A program made the translations under genes and the position numbers. Source: Saprospiraceae bacterium (GTDB lineage: Bacteria; Bacteroidota; Bacteroidia; Chitinophagales; Saprospiraceae). From it: DNA of 64,000 bases. How positions within the stretch are numbered: the first letter of the stretch is position 1; each line of letters starts with the position of its first letter. The stretch spans positions 186,001-250,000 of the forward strand of contig JAWKLJ010000002.1 in the NCBI GenBank assembly GCA_041392805.1, read 5' to 3'. Of the stretch, positions 26,670-35,744 are shown in pieces. The notes under the pieces were generated by a model. That model searched no databases and had not been told where the DNA came from. It saw nothing but the letters and a program-made list of their open reading frames with translations.

Positions 26670-27146
26670 ATGAAAGTTAAAAGAAAATCGTGGAGTCAAT
26701 TCATTCCTCGCCCCTTGGATGAAGTCTGGCATTTTTTTTCTCGCCCGGAAAACCTGAACGCGATTACTCCTGGCGACATGTCATTTGAAATCTTAACGAA
26801 CCTGGATAACATCGTCATGTATGAGGGAATGATTGTACAATATAAAGTTTCTCCTTTTTTAGGTATCAAATTGGATTGGGTGACGGAGATAACCCACCTG
26901 GAAGAAGGTCGTTATTTTATTGATGAACAACGTTTTGGCCCTTATGCGCTTTGGCATCACCAACACCACTTTGAAGAACTAGATGGCGGTGTGATGATGA
27001 AAGATATTTTGCATTATAAAGTTCCTTTCGGATGGGTCGGAACCCTGGCGGATGCAGTTTTTGTGGATCAGAAAATCGAATCGATCTTTAGCTTTAGAAA
27101 TACAGCCGTCGATCAGCTATTTTCTGATCAGGCGGCTGTATTGTAA
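26670..27146 (+). CDS. SRPBCC (START-like) family ligand-binding protein
   Basis: A 158-residue protein matching the polyketide cyclase/dehydrase-like SRPBCC pattern: an N-terminal strand and helix FIPRPLDEVWHFFSRPENLNAITP, then FEIL, a curved sheet (MIVQYKVSPFLGIKLDWVTEIT, YFIDEQRFGPYALWHHQHHFEEL) and a long C-terminal helix. These proteins enclose a hydrophobic cavity and bind lipids or small molecules; the Bacteroidota cell-division-inhibitor-like (SulA/YfcH-linked) branch has the same RFGPYALWHH motif. The ligand is unknown. Unusual inverted repeats lie in the leader. It converges on the next gene with 25 bp between stops. Confidence 0.8.
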   Translation: MKVKRKSWSQFIPRPLDEVWHFFSRPENLNAITPGDMSFEILTNLDNIVMYEGMIVQYKVSPFLGIKLDWVTEITHLEEGRYFIDEQRFGPYALWHHQHHFEELDGGVMMKDILHYKVPFGWVGTLADAVFVDQKIESIFSFRNTAVDQLFSDQAAVL

Positions 27147-27171
27147 AGCCAGTGCGGATTTTATTCCAACA

Positions 27172-28887
27172 TTAATCAACCAATTTTATTCGAATACCTG
27201 CTGCGGCCTGAGGCACGATCAAGTATTGTTGATCTTTCATCAAACTGTTAATTCCGCCTTTTATCGTGAATCCAAATCGAGGATGTATTGGAACGGTCAT
27301 CCCCATACTTGCTTTGATGCCTGTGTTTTGCGTCTTCCAATTGGTCGGTACAACCAACTCAGATGACAAAAGATTTAACTTGCTGTCCACCGCTTTTTGT
27401 GTCGACCAAAATCCTCCTACTTCAGCAAATAAATGCGGATGGAAATGGTATAAGAAACCGAGGCTAAACTGGGTTTGCTGAATTTTGCCTTCCCATGTGG
27501 CCATAATCGGCGCTGTCGATGTGGAGTTAAACGTAATGATTGGGATTGTTCCTTCTATTTTTCCCTTCGAAAGGGATACGCCAGCCGCCACTTGCCATTT
27601 AGAACTGAGTGATATCCCTAAGCCCAGCCCCAAACCTGGAAGTGTAACGTTTTTTGTCGATAATTGCCCCTCCAGTGGTTTAAAGTCACCCAATTGCTCT
27701 AGTAATTCAATGTTTTTTTCGTTAAAAAGACTTTCGTAGATGACTTCAGGCTGTGGCAAGAAGCCTTGATTTAATGCTTCGGGAAGTTCCTGGTAGAGGA
27801 ATTGACCCTCTAAATGCAAGGCATAATTATCTTTTCCCACCTCCGGATTATTGAAAGTCGCAATGGAATAAATCTCGCCTCTCCCTTCTCGGTCGCCGCC
27901 TAAGCCATAGCCCAAATCCTCATCATTATCACCTAATTTCAAAGGTTCACCAACTGCTCCATCTCTTCTTGCCTCGCCCCTTAAGCGCCCACTTTCTGTT
28001 CTCCGTTCTCTGAATTTCAGCGGATAACCATCTCCTGTAAACCACCATTGTAGCACCTCTGCAGTGTCATCACCTCTTAGATTTATGGGGATCTCCGTTC
28101 CAGCAGGCAGTGGCTCATCCGGATTGTCTAATTGAACGACATATAAATCTTCTCTGCTATCTTGGCAAAGGCTTTTACATGGTTCTCCCATTTGGTTTAA
28201 TGCCCTATTGCGCTCCCTTTCTGCCTGAGGAAGTTGGGAGCATTCGCAGTGGATAGTGGTTGCCCCTTTAAAAATGCCACCGACTTTTTCGTCGTCGTTT
28301 TCGTCGGCTTTGGTTTTATTAATTGGAATTACAGGGCGATTGGTAACGATATGTAAATCATTGACAACAGCATCTTGATTAGGGCCATTAAATCCATCAT
28401 AAATATCATTTTTGAATTTAAATCCCGTAACAACATCAATACCCGGTACCACCAGGCTTTCAGCTTGGTTTGCTTTGTTCAGGTCGCCTGCCATCACGGT
28501 TCCGATGGTGTCGCCATTGAAGGTCCAGTACCAACTTTCGATGTGCAAGTCTTCTCCATTGGTCTCAAAGCGCCCCCAGACTTCCTCCCCGTTTTTTACC
28601 AGTTTATCTTCTTGTCTTCCACGATTAGCTAGGTGAATCTGGGTTTTGCCATTATCATTCTGGGTCGTTTTTCTTCGAAATTTGCTACTAAGGTATCGGT
28701 CCGTTTCCTTTGGTGCGGGATGTACTAATTCAACGATGGTATCAAATTGGATGTGTAGATCATTTGCATCTCTCCCTGTATTGTTGATAAAAACAAAGTC
28801 CTTGGAAGTCTGTGCTTCCAGGGTAGGTAATAAGGACAAACCATAAATGAGGATACAAAAAACGAGTTTTAATGTAGCTTGTAACAT
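27172..28887 (-). CDS. Secreted protein with C-terminal outer-membrane beta-barrel-like region
   Basis: A 571-residue exported protein; the signal peptide ends near residue 25 (LPTLEAQ). The N-terminal part contains NNTGRDANDLHIQFDT and a second related segment DAVVNDLHIVTN around residue 190, so a domain may be duplicated. Residues 200-245 hold a Cys-rich patch (CECSQ, CKSLCQ). From about 410 on, amphipathic strands of 9-11 residues recur (GLGLGLGISLSSKWQVAAGVSL, FSLGFLYHFHPHLFAEVGGFW, GFTIKGGINSL) as in outer-membrane barrels. No TonB box is seen. The function is unknown. Confidence 0.65.
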   Translation of the reverse strand: MLQATLKLVFCILIYGLSLLPTLEAQTSKDFVFINNTGRDANDLHIQFDTIVELVHPAPKETDRYLSSKFRRKTTQNDNGKTQIHLANRGRQEDKLVKNGEEVWGRFETNGEDLHIESWYWTFNGDTIGTVMAGDLNKANQAESLVVPGIDVVTGFKFKNDIYDGFNGPNQDAVVNDLHIVTNRPVIPINKTKADENDDEKVGGIFKGATTIHCECSQLPQAERERNRALNQMGEPCKSLCQDSREDLYVVQLDNPDEPLPAGTEIPINLRGDDTAEVLQWWFTGDGYPLKFRERRTESGRLRGEARRDGAVGEPLKLGDNDEDLGYGLGGDREGRGEIYSIATFNNPEVGKDNYALHLEGQFLYQELPEALNQGFLPQPEVIYESLFNEKNIELLEQLGDFKPLEGQLSTKNVTLPGLGLGLGISLSSKWQVAAGVSLSKGKIEGTIPIITFNSTSTAPIMATWEGKIQQTQFSLGFLYHFHPHLFAEVGGFWSTQKAVDSKLNLLSSELVVPTNWKTQNTGIKASMGMTVPIHPRFGFTIKGGINSLMKDQQYLIVPQAAAGIRIKLVD

Positions 28888-29100
28888 GGTAATTGATTTT
28901 TGGTGTTAAATAATTGGTTGATTCTGAACACAATATTCAGGGAAGACACCTCATTTACCAATTACAATTTTTAGCTAAAGTTACGCAGACCACAGCAGCT
29001 TCGTAAGGTACCCCTCTGCTGAAATTCTGATGTCTAGCGAGGCTTTTAGCGGAAATTGATTACATAAAAAGGTTAAAATCCTGGAAAGGGGAAGAAGTAC

Positions 29101-30186
29101 CTATTTCATAATCAATATTTTTTTCATCATAAAGTGATGGTTAGTCCTAATTCGAATCCAATAAAGACCAGGGCGGCATTCTTTTACCAAAAAACGCAAG
29201 ACCGATTGTCCACTTAGGAGGCGGAGAGAAGGTGTAAAGGTTTCCACTAATTGGCCATTAGGAGATAAAAGGTCGACTTGCAACCATATGGCTTGGTTAA
29301 GCACCAGGGATAGGGAGATATAATCATTAGTTGGATTGGGGAAAACGCGCACTTGCCGGATGGCGTCGATATCCGCTGGTAAGGCATTAGGCATACAGTC
29401 ATTATGCGCCGCCAGGAAAGCCTCCTTATTGGGGCCAAAATGACCATGTTTGGTACAATAAAGTCGATAAGCTTTTATTACTATTTTATTTAAATCTTCG
29501 CAAGATACCCTTAGGGCTTTGATGTCATCAACGGTAACGATCATAAATTGGATCGCTGGACTTTGTCGGGCCAAGGTATTATTACCGATCAAGGCTTGGT
29601 CATCACACACCGCATATATAGTAAATAAATGGGTGTTGCTGCTACGTAAATCCTGGTTAACAAAGGGTTCGGGCGTATCAAATTCCTGCACAAAACCATC
29701 TGCTGTTTCATACTTTACATGCCAAAACAAAGCCCTATCTTCCGGCGCCCATTGGAAGGAGACAAAGGTATTATCCAAGTCTTCTATTTGAAGGTTACTT
29801 GGGATAGGGCATTCAAAGGAGCTGTTATTGAAATCTAAAAGCAATTGGCTACCTGTGTGTAAATCACCCTCCAGGCAAATATTGATAAGGGTAAAGCGAT
29901 GTTGGCCAGTATCAGAAGCCAGCTTAAGGGTGAATAATTCAGGGATATCAGCCAGGATGTTCTCCATTTCCACCCCGGCCAATAGATATTGATATCGAAT
30001 TTGATAGTCACTTACCTCAGGTTGTGGACTAAGGCTAAAGGTAGCAAGTAATCCGTCTGTCCCTCGATCTAAGGATTGAAGACTGAGCGTGGATGCATTG
30101 CAGGATGGCGTGGTTTGGGTATGAGCGGAAGAAAAAATGCCCCCACATAACAAAAAGATCAATAGCTTTAGGTATAATTTTGACAT
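29101..30186 (-). CDS. T9SS type A sorting-domain secreted protein
   Basis: A 361-residue protein using the fourth in-frame methionine (MSKLYLKLLIF) for a clean signal peptide ending SSAHTQ. Residues about 30-210 contain fibronectin type III-like beta sandwiches (LLATFSLSPQPEVSDYQIRYQY; VSFQWAPEDRALFWHVKYE). Residues 285-361 form the T9SS C-terminal domain: VFPNPTNDYISLSL, LLSPNGQLVETF, PGLYWIRIRT and a final basic MKKILIMK. It is expected to cross the outer membrane through the type IX secretion system and be released or surface-anchored. The passenger has no recognisable enzymatic motif. Confidence 0.82.
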   Translation of the reverse strand: MSKLYLKLLIFLLCGGIFSSAHTQTTPSCNASTLSLQSLDRGTDGLLATFSLSPQPEVSDYQIRYQYLLAGVEMENILADIPELFTLKLASDTGQHRFTLINICLEGDLHTGSQLLLDFNNSSFECPIPSNLQIEDLDNTFVSFQWAPEDRALFWHVKYETADGFVQEFDTPEPFVNQDLRSSNTHLFTIYAVCDDQALIGNNTLARQSPAIQFMIVTVDDIKALRVSCEDLNKIVIKAYRLYCTKHGHFGPNKEAFLAAHNDCMPNALPADIDAIRQVRVFPNPTNDYISLSLVLNQAIWLQVDLLSPNGQLVETFTPSLRLLSGQSVLRFLVKECRPGLYWIRIRTNHHFMMKKILIMK

Positions 30187-30378
30187 CATAAGTGGCATTT
30201 CTTACAAGTTAGACTTTTTGACGCAAACTTCCGATATTGTTGAAGTTCAAAAAATGACCTTCTCTGACAATTTTTGTGGTCAACTCAAACCGAAGATTAT
30301 AAGCGATTGATAATGAGCGTTGATTTAGGCTTTTAGTTGACTAGAGCACAAAAATTATCAGAGAACCAAAAATAATTG

Positions 30379-31845
30379 ATGCACAAAAAACTTATAGCAC
30401 TTTTGCGGACCCTATCCGGTATCGAACAGGAGAAAATGCTGAAATTTGTCCAATCACCCTATTTTAATGAGCGCGAGGACCTGTCCCAACTTTTAGCCAT
30501 TATATTAAGCTTTTCTCCCGCTTTTGATGCTTCCGAATGTTCACCAGCAGCCGTTTTTTCAGCCCTTTTCCCCCATCGAGCATTTGATAAAACGGCACTT
30601 AATAAATTAAACTCAAGCCTATTTCAACTGGCGGAACAATTTATCGTGCTGGAACAATTGCAGCAAGACCCATTTGAACAAATCCAATTCAGTTTGCAGT
30701 TTTACACCCGAAAACGCCTCGAACGCCATTTTGAGGCAAAGATGCGGCAAGTCAAATCCAATTATACCAAACTGCAACAAGGAGATCCTCAACGAGCCAG
30801 GTACCAATTGACCATCGAAAAACAATTGGCGGAATGGATGATTTCGCAAGATACCAGGATGGGTGATGTCAATCTACAACTCTATAATACTGCCTTGGAT
30901 GAATTTTTTCTTTTAGAAAAATTATCCTTACTCAATGCGATGATCGGTCGCCAAAAAGTTATCAATTGGACCTATGAATTGAGTTGGGTAGATGAAATTT
31001 TAGCCCATTTATCAGCAAAAGATTATCCCGACTGGCCAGCCATTGGCCTGCTGAAACAGGTCTTGCTTTTGCAAAAAGAACCAGACCAACCGCAGCATTA
31101 CTTCCAGCTGAAACGCCTATTAAAACAACAGGCACAACATTTTCCTGCGATGGAGCTACGAGGTTTTTTTACGTATCTTGAAAATGCTGCAAAAAACATT
31201 TTCCCAATTTCTGGCTACTTTGAGGAATTATTCGCCCTATATCAGGAACAATTGGAGTTAGGTGTTCTTTTCCAGCATGGAAAAATTCATCATACCCTAT
31301 TCAAAAATATTGTGCTTACCGGCCTGGAACTTGGCCATTTTGCCTGGATAGCAACTTTTATAAAGGACCATCACGGAAAGATCATTCCCCTGACCTTCCG
31401 AAAAGATGCGTATTTTCAAAACCTGGCCAATTTGCACTATTACCAAAAGGAATACTCCGAAGCCCAGCAACTGCTATTACAAACCAATCCGACGGACATT
31501 TATTATAAGCTAAGTCAGAAAAGTCTGTTGGCTCGCATCTATTTCGAAAACAAAGAACTGGAGGTATTGAATAGTTTTACCAACACTTTCACCAAATTCA
31601 TTTTTGATCAGAAAAAAAAGATTGCACCTGCAAAAGTGGAATCCTATCGACTGTTTGTCAATTTTCTACGCAAACTTTGTCACCTTATCGAGGATCACCC
31701 GGATCATATCGAAGCCTTTTATAAGGATCTTCCTTTGCCGCAATTTACTGCCCAGAATAAGTTACAACAATTGAAAGCGCAATTGGATGCAAGTCCTGTT
31801 TTTTATAGCAAAAAATGGTTGTTGGAAAGGGTTGAGCGGATGTAG
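30379..31845 (+). CDS. Helical-repeat protein of unknown function
   Basis: A 488-residue predicted all-helical cytosolic protein; ATG 30379 is preferred to TTG 30376. Helix pairs such as QNLANLHYYQKEYSEAQQLLL and LLARIYFENKELEVLNSFTN resemble TPR units, and the N-terminus LIALLRTLSGIEQEKMLKFV followed by SPYFN is shared by many long uncharacterised proteins of Saprospiria (recalled pattern, not searched). Gln and Leu are unusually frequent. No catalytic motif is visible. A role as a protein-interaction scaffold is a guess from the fold. Confidence 0.7.
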   Translation: MHKKLIALLRTLSGIEQEKMLKFVQSPYFNEREDLSQLLAIILSFSPAFDASECSPAAVFSALFPHRAFDKTALNKLNSSLFQLAEQFIVLEQLQQDPFEQIQFSLQFYTRKRLERHFEAKMRQVKSNYTKLQQGDPQRARYQLTIEKQLAEWMISQDTRMGDVNLQLYNTALDEFFLLEKLSLLNAMIGRQKVINWTYELSWVDEILAHLSAKDYPDWPAIGLLKQVLLLQKEPDQPQHYFQLKRLLKQQAQHFPAMELRGFFTYLENAAKNIFPISGYFEELFALYQEQLELGVLFQHGKIHHTLFKNIVLTGLELGHFAWIATFIKDHHGKIIPLTFRKDAYFQNLANLHYYQKEYSEAQQLLLQTNPTDIYYKLSQKSLLARIYFENKELEVLNSFTNTFTKFIFDQKKKIAPAKVESYRLFVNFLRKLCHLIEDHPDHIEAFYKDLPLPQFTAQNKLQQLKAQLDASPVFYSKKWLLERVERM

Positions 31846-31854
31846 GGGAGGGCA

Positions 31855-31985
31855 ATGGCAAATTCAATGGCAATGACAATTTCAATGGCAATGGCAATTT
31901 CAATTTCAATTTCAATTTCAATTTCAATGGCAATTTCAATTTCAATGGCAATTTCAATGACAATGGCAATTTCAATATCGCTGTG
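31855..31985. repeat. CAATNN hexanucleotide minisatellite
   Basis: About 20 CAATNN hexamers in phase (CAATGG, CAATTT, CAATGA), starting 10 bp after the previous stop. All six-base units keep frame, producing an artefactual Met-Ala-Ile-Ser repeat ORF. The same hexamers occur inside the 145-bp repeats at 8.1-8.6 kb and again at 32157-32180. Confidence 0.9.
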
Positions 31986-32336
31986 TCGCCTGGGGCTTGC
32001 CCCCTCCCTCCACTACCCCCACATCCCAAAAAAAACCGCAAGCCCTCCCTCCACTACCTCTGAACCTCCACTACCTCCCCGTCCAAAAAAAAACCTAAAC
32101 GCCTGGGCTACCGAGGGTTAATCCCGATGGGATTGGGTCGGTCAGGGAAGGGGCGATTTCAATGGCAATATCAATGGCGGCTGTGTTGCTGGGGCTTGCC
32201 CCAATCCTCCACTACCCCCACATCCCAAAAAAAACCGCAAGCCCTCCCTCCACTACCTCTGAACCTCCACTACCTCCCCGTCCAAAAAAACGCAAGCCAA
32301 ACCCCCACACCCCGCGACTTACAACCTCCCACTCCT
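31986..32336. repeat. Composite intergenic repeat, two copies, up to the MATE stop codon
   Basis: Two copies of a roughly 100-bp block begin with the perfect palindrome GGGGC-TT-GCCCC (31992-32003 and 32191-32202). Each continues with CCTCCACTACCCCCACATCCC, AAAAAAAACCGCAAGCC and CCTCCACTACCTCCCCGTCC. The blocks are nearly identical to each other and clearly similar to 8626-8760. Between them lies the palindrome AATCCCGATGGGATT (32120-32134), also found five times at 47.2-47.7 kb. On the minus strand the C-rich part reads GGAGGTAGTGGAGG and follows the MATE gene. No gene is seen. Confidence 0.88.
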
Positions 32337-33782
32337 CTACACCTCCACCAACTTCCATTTTCCCCACAAAAACAAGATAACAATCATTATCGACATTAGC
32401 GTTTCGGCAATGACGACAGCCCAACAGACCCCCTCCAGGCCCCAGCCTACGGTGAGAGAAAGGAAATAACCCAGCGGAATTTCGATCATCCAAAAGCAAA
32501 TAATGTTGACGATGGTCGGGGTGCGGGTATCACCGGCGCCATTAAAGGCCTGGCTGATCACCATGGCATAGCCAAAGCCCAGGTATCCAATTGCAAATAT
32601 TTGGAGTGCGTTAGTGCCAGCTTCCAGGACGGCGGGTTCGGTGGTGAAAAAAGAAACCCAGAAGGAGGCAAAAGAAAAATAGGTGACGGCAACGATTGCC
32701 AGGAATATCATATTGAAGTGGGCGGCGCGCCAGGTGGACTGGGCAGCGCGATCGGGTTGTTTGGCGCCGAGGTTTTGGCCAACGAGGGTGGCAGCGGCAT
32801 TTCCTAGCCCCCAAGAGGGCAGCATCGTGAAAATGATGAGGCGGATGGCGATGGTGTAACCCGCCATGGCTTCGCTGCCAAAGTTTTGGGCAATAATTCT
32901 AACCAAAAAAATCCAACTGGCGGAGGCTATCAAAAACTGCCCTGCTCCAGTGGCGGCTATTCGGCCCAAACGGCGAATAATATCCCAATCGATTTCGAGA
33001 TAATTTAAATACAATTTTACCCTGCTGTGGCTACCTGTAAGAATACTGAGCTGAAACAAAACCCCTAATCCGCGCCCGATAGTAGTGGCAACAGCAGCCC
33101 CCTGCACCCCCAGTTCGGGGAAAGGTCCAATTCCAAAAATAAAGAGGGGATCAAGGATAATATTAATGATGTTCGCCAGCCACAAGGAGCGCATCGCCAG
33201 AGAGGCGTCTCCGGCCCCTCTGAAAATACCGTTGAGCAAAAAGAGCAACATGATGAATATATTACTGGCAAACATGATGCGGGTATAGCCTACATTATTG
33301 GCGATGAGTGTTTCGCTACCCCCCATGATGCGGAGAATATCATCGGCAAAAATGCTGCCGGGGATTCCAATCAAAAGTGCTACGGTGATAGCAATATAGA
33401 TCGCTTGCAAGGCCACCTTGGACGCTTTTTCAGGGCTTTTTTCGCCGATAAAGCGGGCAATCATGGCCATTGGCGCCACACTAATGCCAATGGCGATGGA
33501 ATAGATGAGGGTAATAACCGATTCCGTCATGCCTACGGTGGCCACCGCATCGGCACTGATTTTGGAAACAAAAAAGGTGTCTACCAGTGCAAAAAGCGAT
33601 TCCATAACCATTTCCAGGATCATAGGAATAGCCAGCAAGACAATGGCGCGGTTGATGCTGCCGGTCGTATAGCTTTGTTCGCTTCCTTTTATAGCTTCCC
33701 AAATAAAAGCCCATGAGGATGTCTTGGCCGACTTAGCTGTTGTTTCTACTGAATCGTTGGGTGATAAATCTTGCTGAATCAT
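32337..33782 (-). CDS. MATE-family multidrug/cation antiporter
   Basis: A 481-residue inner-membrane transporter with an N-terminal cytosolic extension of about 45 residues and 12 predicted helices in two homologous halves. Family signatures are present: LAIPMILEMVMESLFALVDTFFVS in helix 1, GIFRGAGDASLAMRS after helix 5, and the second-half equivalents TLVGQNLGAKQPDRA and QAFNGAGDTRTPT. It resembles the NorM/DinF-like group that exports drugs using a Na+ or H+ gradient. The long hydrophilic N-terminus is unusual for NorM. The 3' flank holds the repeat described separately. Confidence 0.9.
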   Translation of the reverse strand: MIQQDLSPNDSVETTAKSAKTSSWAFIWEAIKGSEQSYTTGSINRAIVLLAIPMILEMVMESLFALVDTFFVSKISADAVATVGMTESVITLIYSIAIGISVAPMAMIARFIGEKSPEKASKVALQAIYIAITVALLIGIPGSIFADDILRIMGGSETLIANNVGYTRIMFASNIFIMLLFLLNGIFRGAGDASLAMRSLWLANIINIILDPLFIFGIGPFPELGVQGAAVATTIGRGLGVLFQLSILTGSHSRVKLYLNYLEIDWDIIRRLGRIAATGAGQFLIASASWIFLVRIIAQNFGSEAMAGYTIAIRLIIFTMLPSWGLGNAAATLVGQNLGAKQPDRAAQSTWRAAHFNMIFLAIVAVTYFSFASFWVSFFTTEPAVLEAGTNALQIFAIGYLGFGYAMVISQAFNGAGDTRTPTIVNIICFWMIEIPLGYFLSLTVGWGLEGVCWAVVIAETLMSIMIVILFLWGKWKLVEV

Positions 33783-34014
33783 GTGTCCGCAAAAGTTTTT
33801 CTAAATGAAAAAAAGGCATTGGGATGGGTAAATAATTAGGTCAACTTAAGACATGAGTTTTAACCAACTTTTATTGATAGTCTGTAGAAGTGTTTTTTAA
33901 GGGCAACAATATTACTTTATTTGAGAAAAAATAGTTCCCTATTGCATGCTTTTTTTCCATTTTCTGAGTGACAGAATCGCTTTTTATCATTCCCTATGTA
34001 TCTTTACCGCAAAA

Positions 34015-34743
34015 ATGAGCCAAGAAGCATTCCAAAAAATCTGGAAAATGATGGGATTGCGTTACAAATCGCATCCCTGGCATGGCATCCCCATTGGCCC
34101 TAAATCGCCCACTGTCGTTTCCGCTTTTATTGAGGTCATTCCCTCAGATACGGTTAAATACGAAGTCGATAAGCTGACGGGGTACCTTAAAATTGACCGA
34201 CCGCAGAAATTTTCGAATATAGTACCTGCTTTATACGGATTTATCCCTCAAACCTATTGTGAGGGAAATGTGGCTGCTTTTTGTATGGAAATGACGGGCA
34301 GGGAAGGTATCATTGGTGACCAAGACCCATTGGATATATGTGTGCTGACAGAACGGGAGGTGACCCATGGCAATATTATTGTGAATGCGACTCCCATTGG
34401 AGGACTCAGAATGATCGACGGGGGAGAAGCGGATGATAAAATCATTGCAGTACTGGAAAATGATGAAGTGTACAGTAGGTGGAATGACATCAATGAGTTG
34501 CCTGAAAGCCTCATCAACCGGTTGCAACATTATTTTCTGACCTACAAACAATTGCCTAAGGAGAAACCTAAATGTGAGATCACGCATATTTACGGTCGGG
34601 AAGAAGCCTTAGAGGTCATTCGTCGAAGCCAACAAGACTATGACCGCCATTATGGCGATTTGGAAGGGGCACTTTCGCTAACTTTGTTTGAGGCTTTTAA
34701 TTTTAGTCAAAGACAACAGGATATATTAAAGGAATTGGAATAA
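34015..34743 (+). CDS. ppa: Inorganic pyrophosphatase, family I
   Basis: A 242-residue cytosolic soluble pyrophosphatase. The start MSQEAFQKIWK at 34015 is chosen because the upstream 23 residues are low-complexity hydrophobic. The substrate-metal motif GDQDPLDICVL (D102, D104, D107), the preceding YGFIPQTYC, and DDKIIAVLEND are all conserved. It hydrolyses diphosphate, pulling biosynthetic reactions forward. The protein is longer than the 175-residue E. coli enzyme, with extra N- and C-terminal helices as in other Bacteroidota. A weak -7 element TATCTTTA is at 33999-34006. Confidence 0.93.
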   Translation: MSQEAFQKIWKMMGLRYKSHPWHGIPIGPKSPTVVSAFIEVIPSDTVKYEVDKLTGYLKIDRPQKFSNIVPALYGFIPQTYCEGNVAAFCMEMTGREGIIGDQDPLDICVLTEREVTHGNIIVNATPIGGLRMIDGGEADDKIIAVLENDEVYSRWNDINELPESLINRLQHYFLTYKQLPKEKPKCEITHIYGREEALEVIRRSQQDYDRHYGDLEGALSLTLFEAFNFSQRQQDILKELE

Positions 34744-34838
34744 AAGTTGACAATAGGAAAGTGTAGGTAGGAAAAACGAAACGATACTTATGCCGCTTCC
34801 TCCCCTGATTTCGCACTTCCGACTTAAAAAAAAACGCT

Positions 34839-35738
34839 TTGCAAGGTCTATACATTCTTATCGCCATCATCCTTGGGATGCTTTTTTCAGACGCGCATGT
34901 ACTGACTGCTCTGATCCGTCCCAACCTGATGATTATGCTCTTTTTTACTTTTATCACGGTAAATTTTAAGCCTAATTTGCTTAGAAAGAGCCATTTCACG
35001 GTACTGGCAGCCAATATTATCGTACCCGTACTTTTTTTTTACGTGATAAAATTATGGGATATCCAAACGGCTATGGCCGTATTGGTTATTGGGCTGGCCC
35101 CTACTGCCGCGGGTGCCCCTGTGATCACCAGCTTTTTGCGAGGTAAAGTCGATCATGTCACTGTTTCCATCTTGCTCCTCAGCCCGGTGATGGCTTTATT
35201 GATTCCCTTTTTCCTGCCAGCTTTGCTATCGACAGGAGCTGTACAAGTCCAAATACTGGATGTATTGCTTCCCGTATTGACAGTCGTTTTCGTTCCTTTA
35301 GGTCTGAGCTGGTTGGTGAAAAAATGGGGACAACCTATCATGCCTTACCTGATTCGGGCAAGCAAGGCCAATTTTTATATTTTTTTATTTAATGTCTTCA
35401 TTGCCAGTGCCAAGGCCACTAATTTTATCCTAAATGATGAACAATCATCTATTGGTGCTATCTTTTCTATAGGTCTTGGCGTCTCTTTGCTTGGACTCTT
35501 TCTTTTCAAATTAGGTGAACGCTTGGGTCCATCTGACCTTGAGCTGGAGAACAGTATGTCCTTGGGGCGCAAAAACACCATGTTCTCCCTTTGGCTAGCC
35601 TTGACCTTTGTGGGACCGCTGGCTGCTTTAGGTCCCATATGGTATATTTTATTCCAAAATATATATCACTCCATTGCCATGTACCGATTGGACAAACGTG
35701 GGGTAGAAGAGGTCGCCTTTGAGGCTGGGAAAGGATAG
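34839..35738 (+). CDS. Bile acid:sodium symporter-family (BASS-like) membrane transporter
   Basis: A 299-residue protein with about nine or ten helices. The pattern RPNLMIMLFFTFI, the APTAAGAPVITSFLRGKVDH crossover segment near 88-107 and the second-half MSLGRKNTMFSLWLAL are typical of BASS/ArsB-related sodium symporters. The start is TTG at 34839; no ATG precedes the first helix and an in-frame stop lies at 34806. The substrate is unknown. Its stop is 6 bp from the convergent stop of the large T9SS gene. Confidence 0.78.
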   Translation: MQGLYILIAIILGMLFSDAHVLTALIRPNLMIMLFFTFITVNFKPNLLRKSHFTVLAANIIVPVLFFYVIKLWDIQTAMAVLVIGLAPTAAGAPVITSFLRGKVDHVTVSILLLSPVMALLIPFFLPALLSTGAVQVQILDVLLPVLTVVFVPLGLSWLVKKWGQPIMPYLIRASKANFYIFLFNVFIASAKATNFILNDEQSSIGAIFSIGLGVSLLGLFLFKLGERLGPSDLELENSMSLGRKNTMFSLWLALTFVGPLAALGPIWYILFQNIYHSIAMYRLDKRGVEEVAFEAGKG

Positions 35739-35744
35739 CATATA

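Noticed and set aside
31855..32399. Met-Ala-Ile-Ser and Pro-rich small open frames
   Set aside because: Direct translations of hexamer and C-rich repeats without homology or proper start regions.
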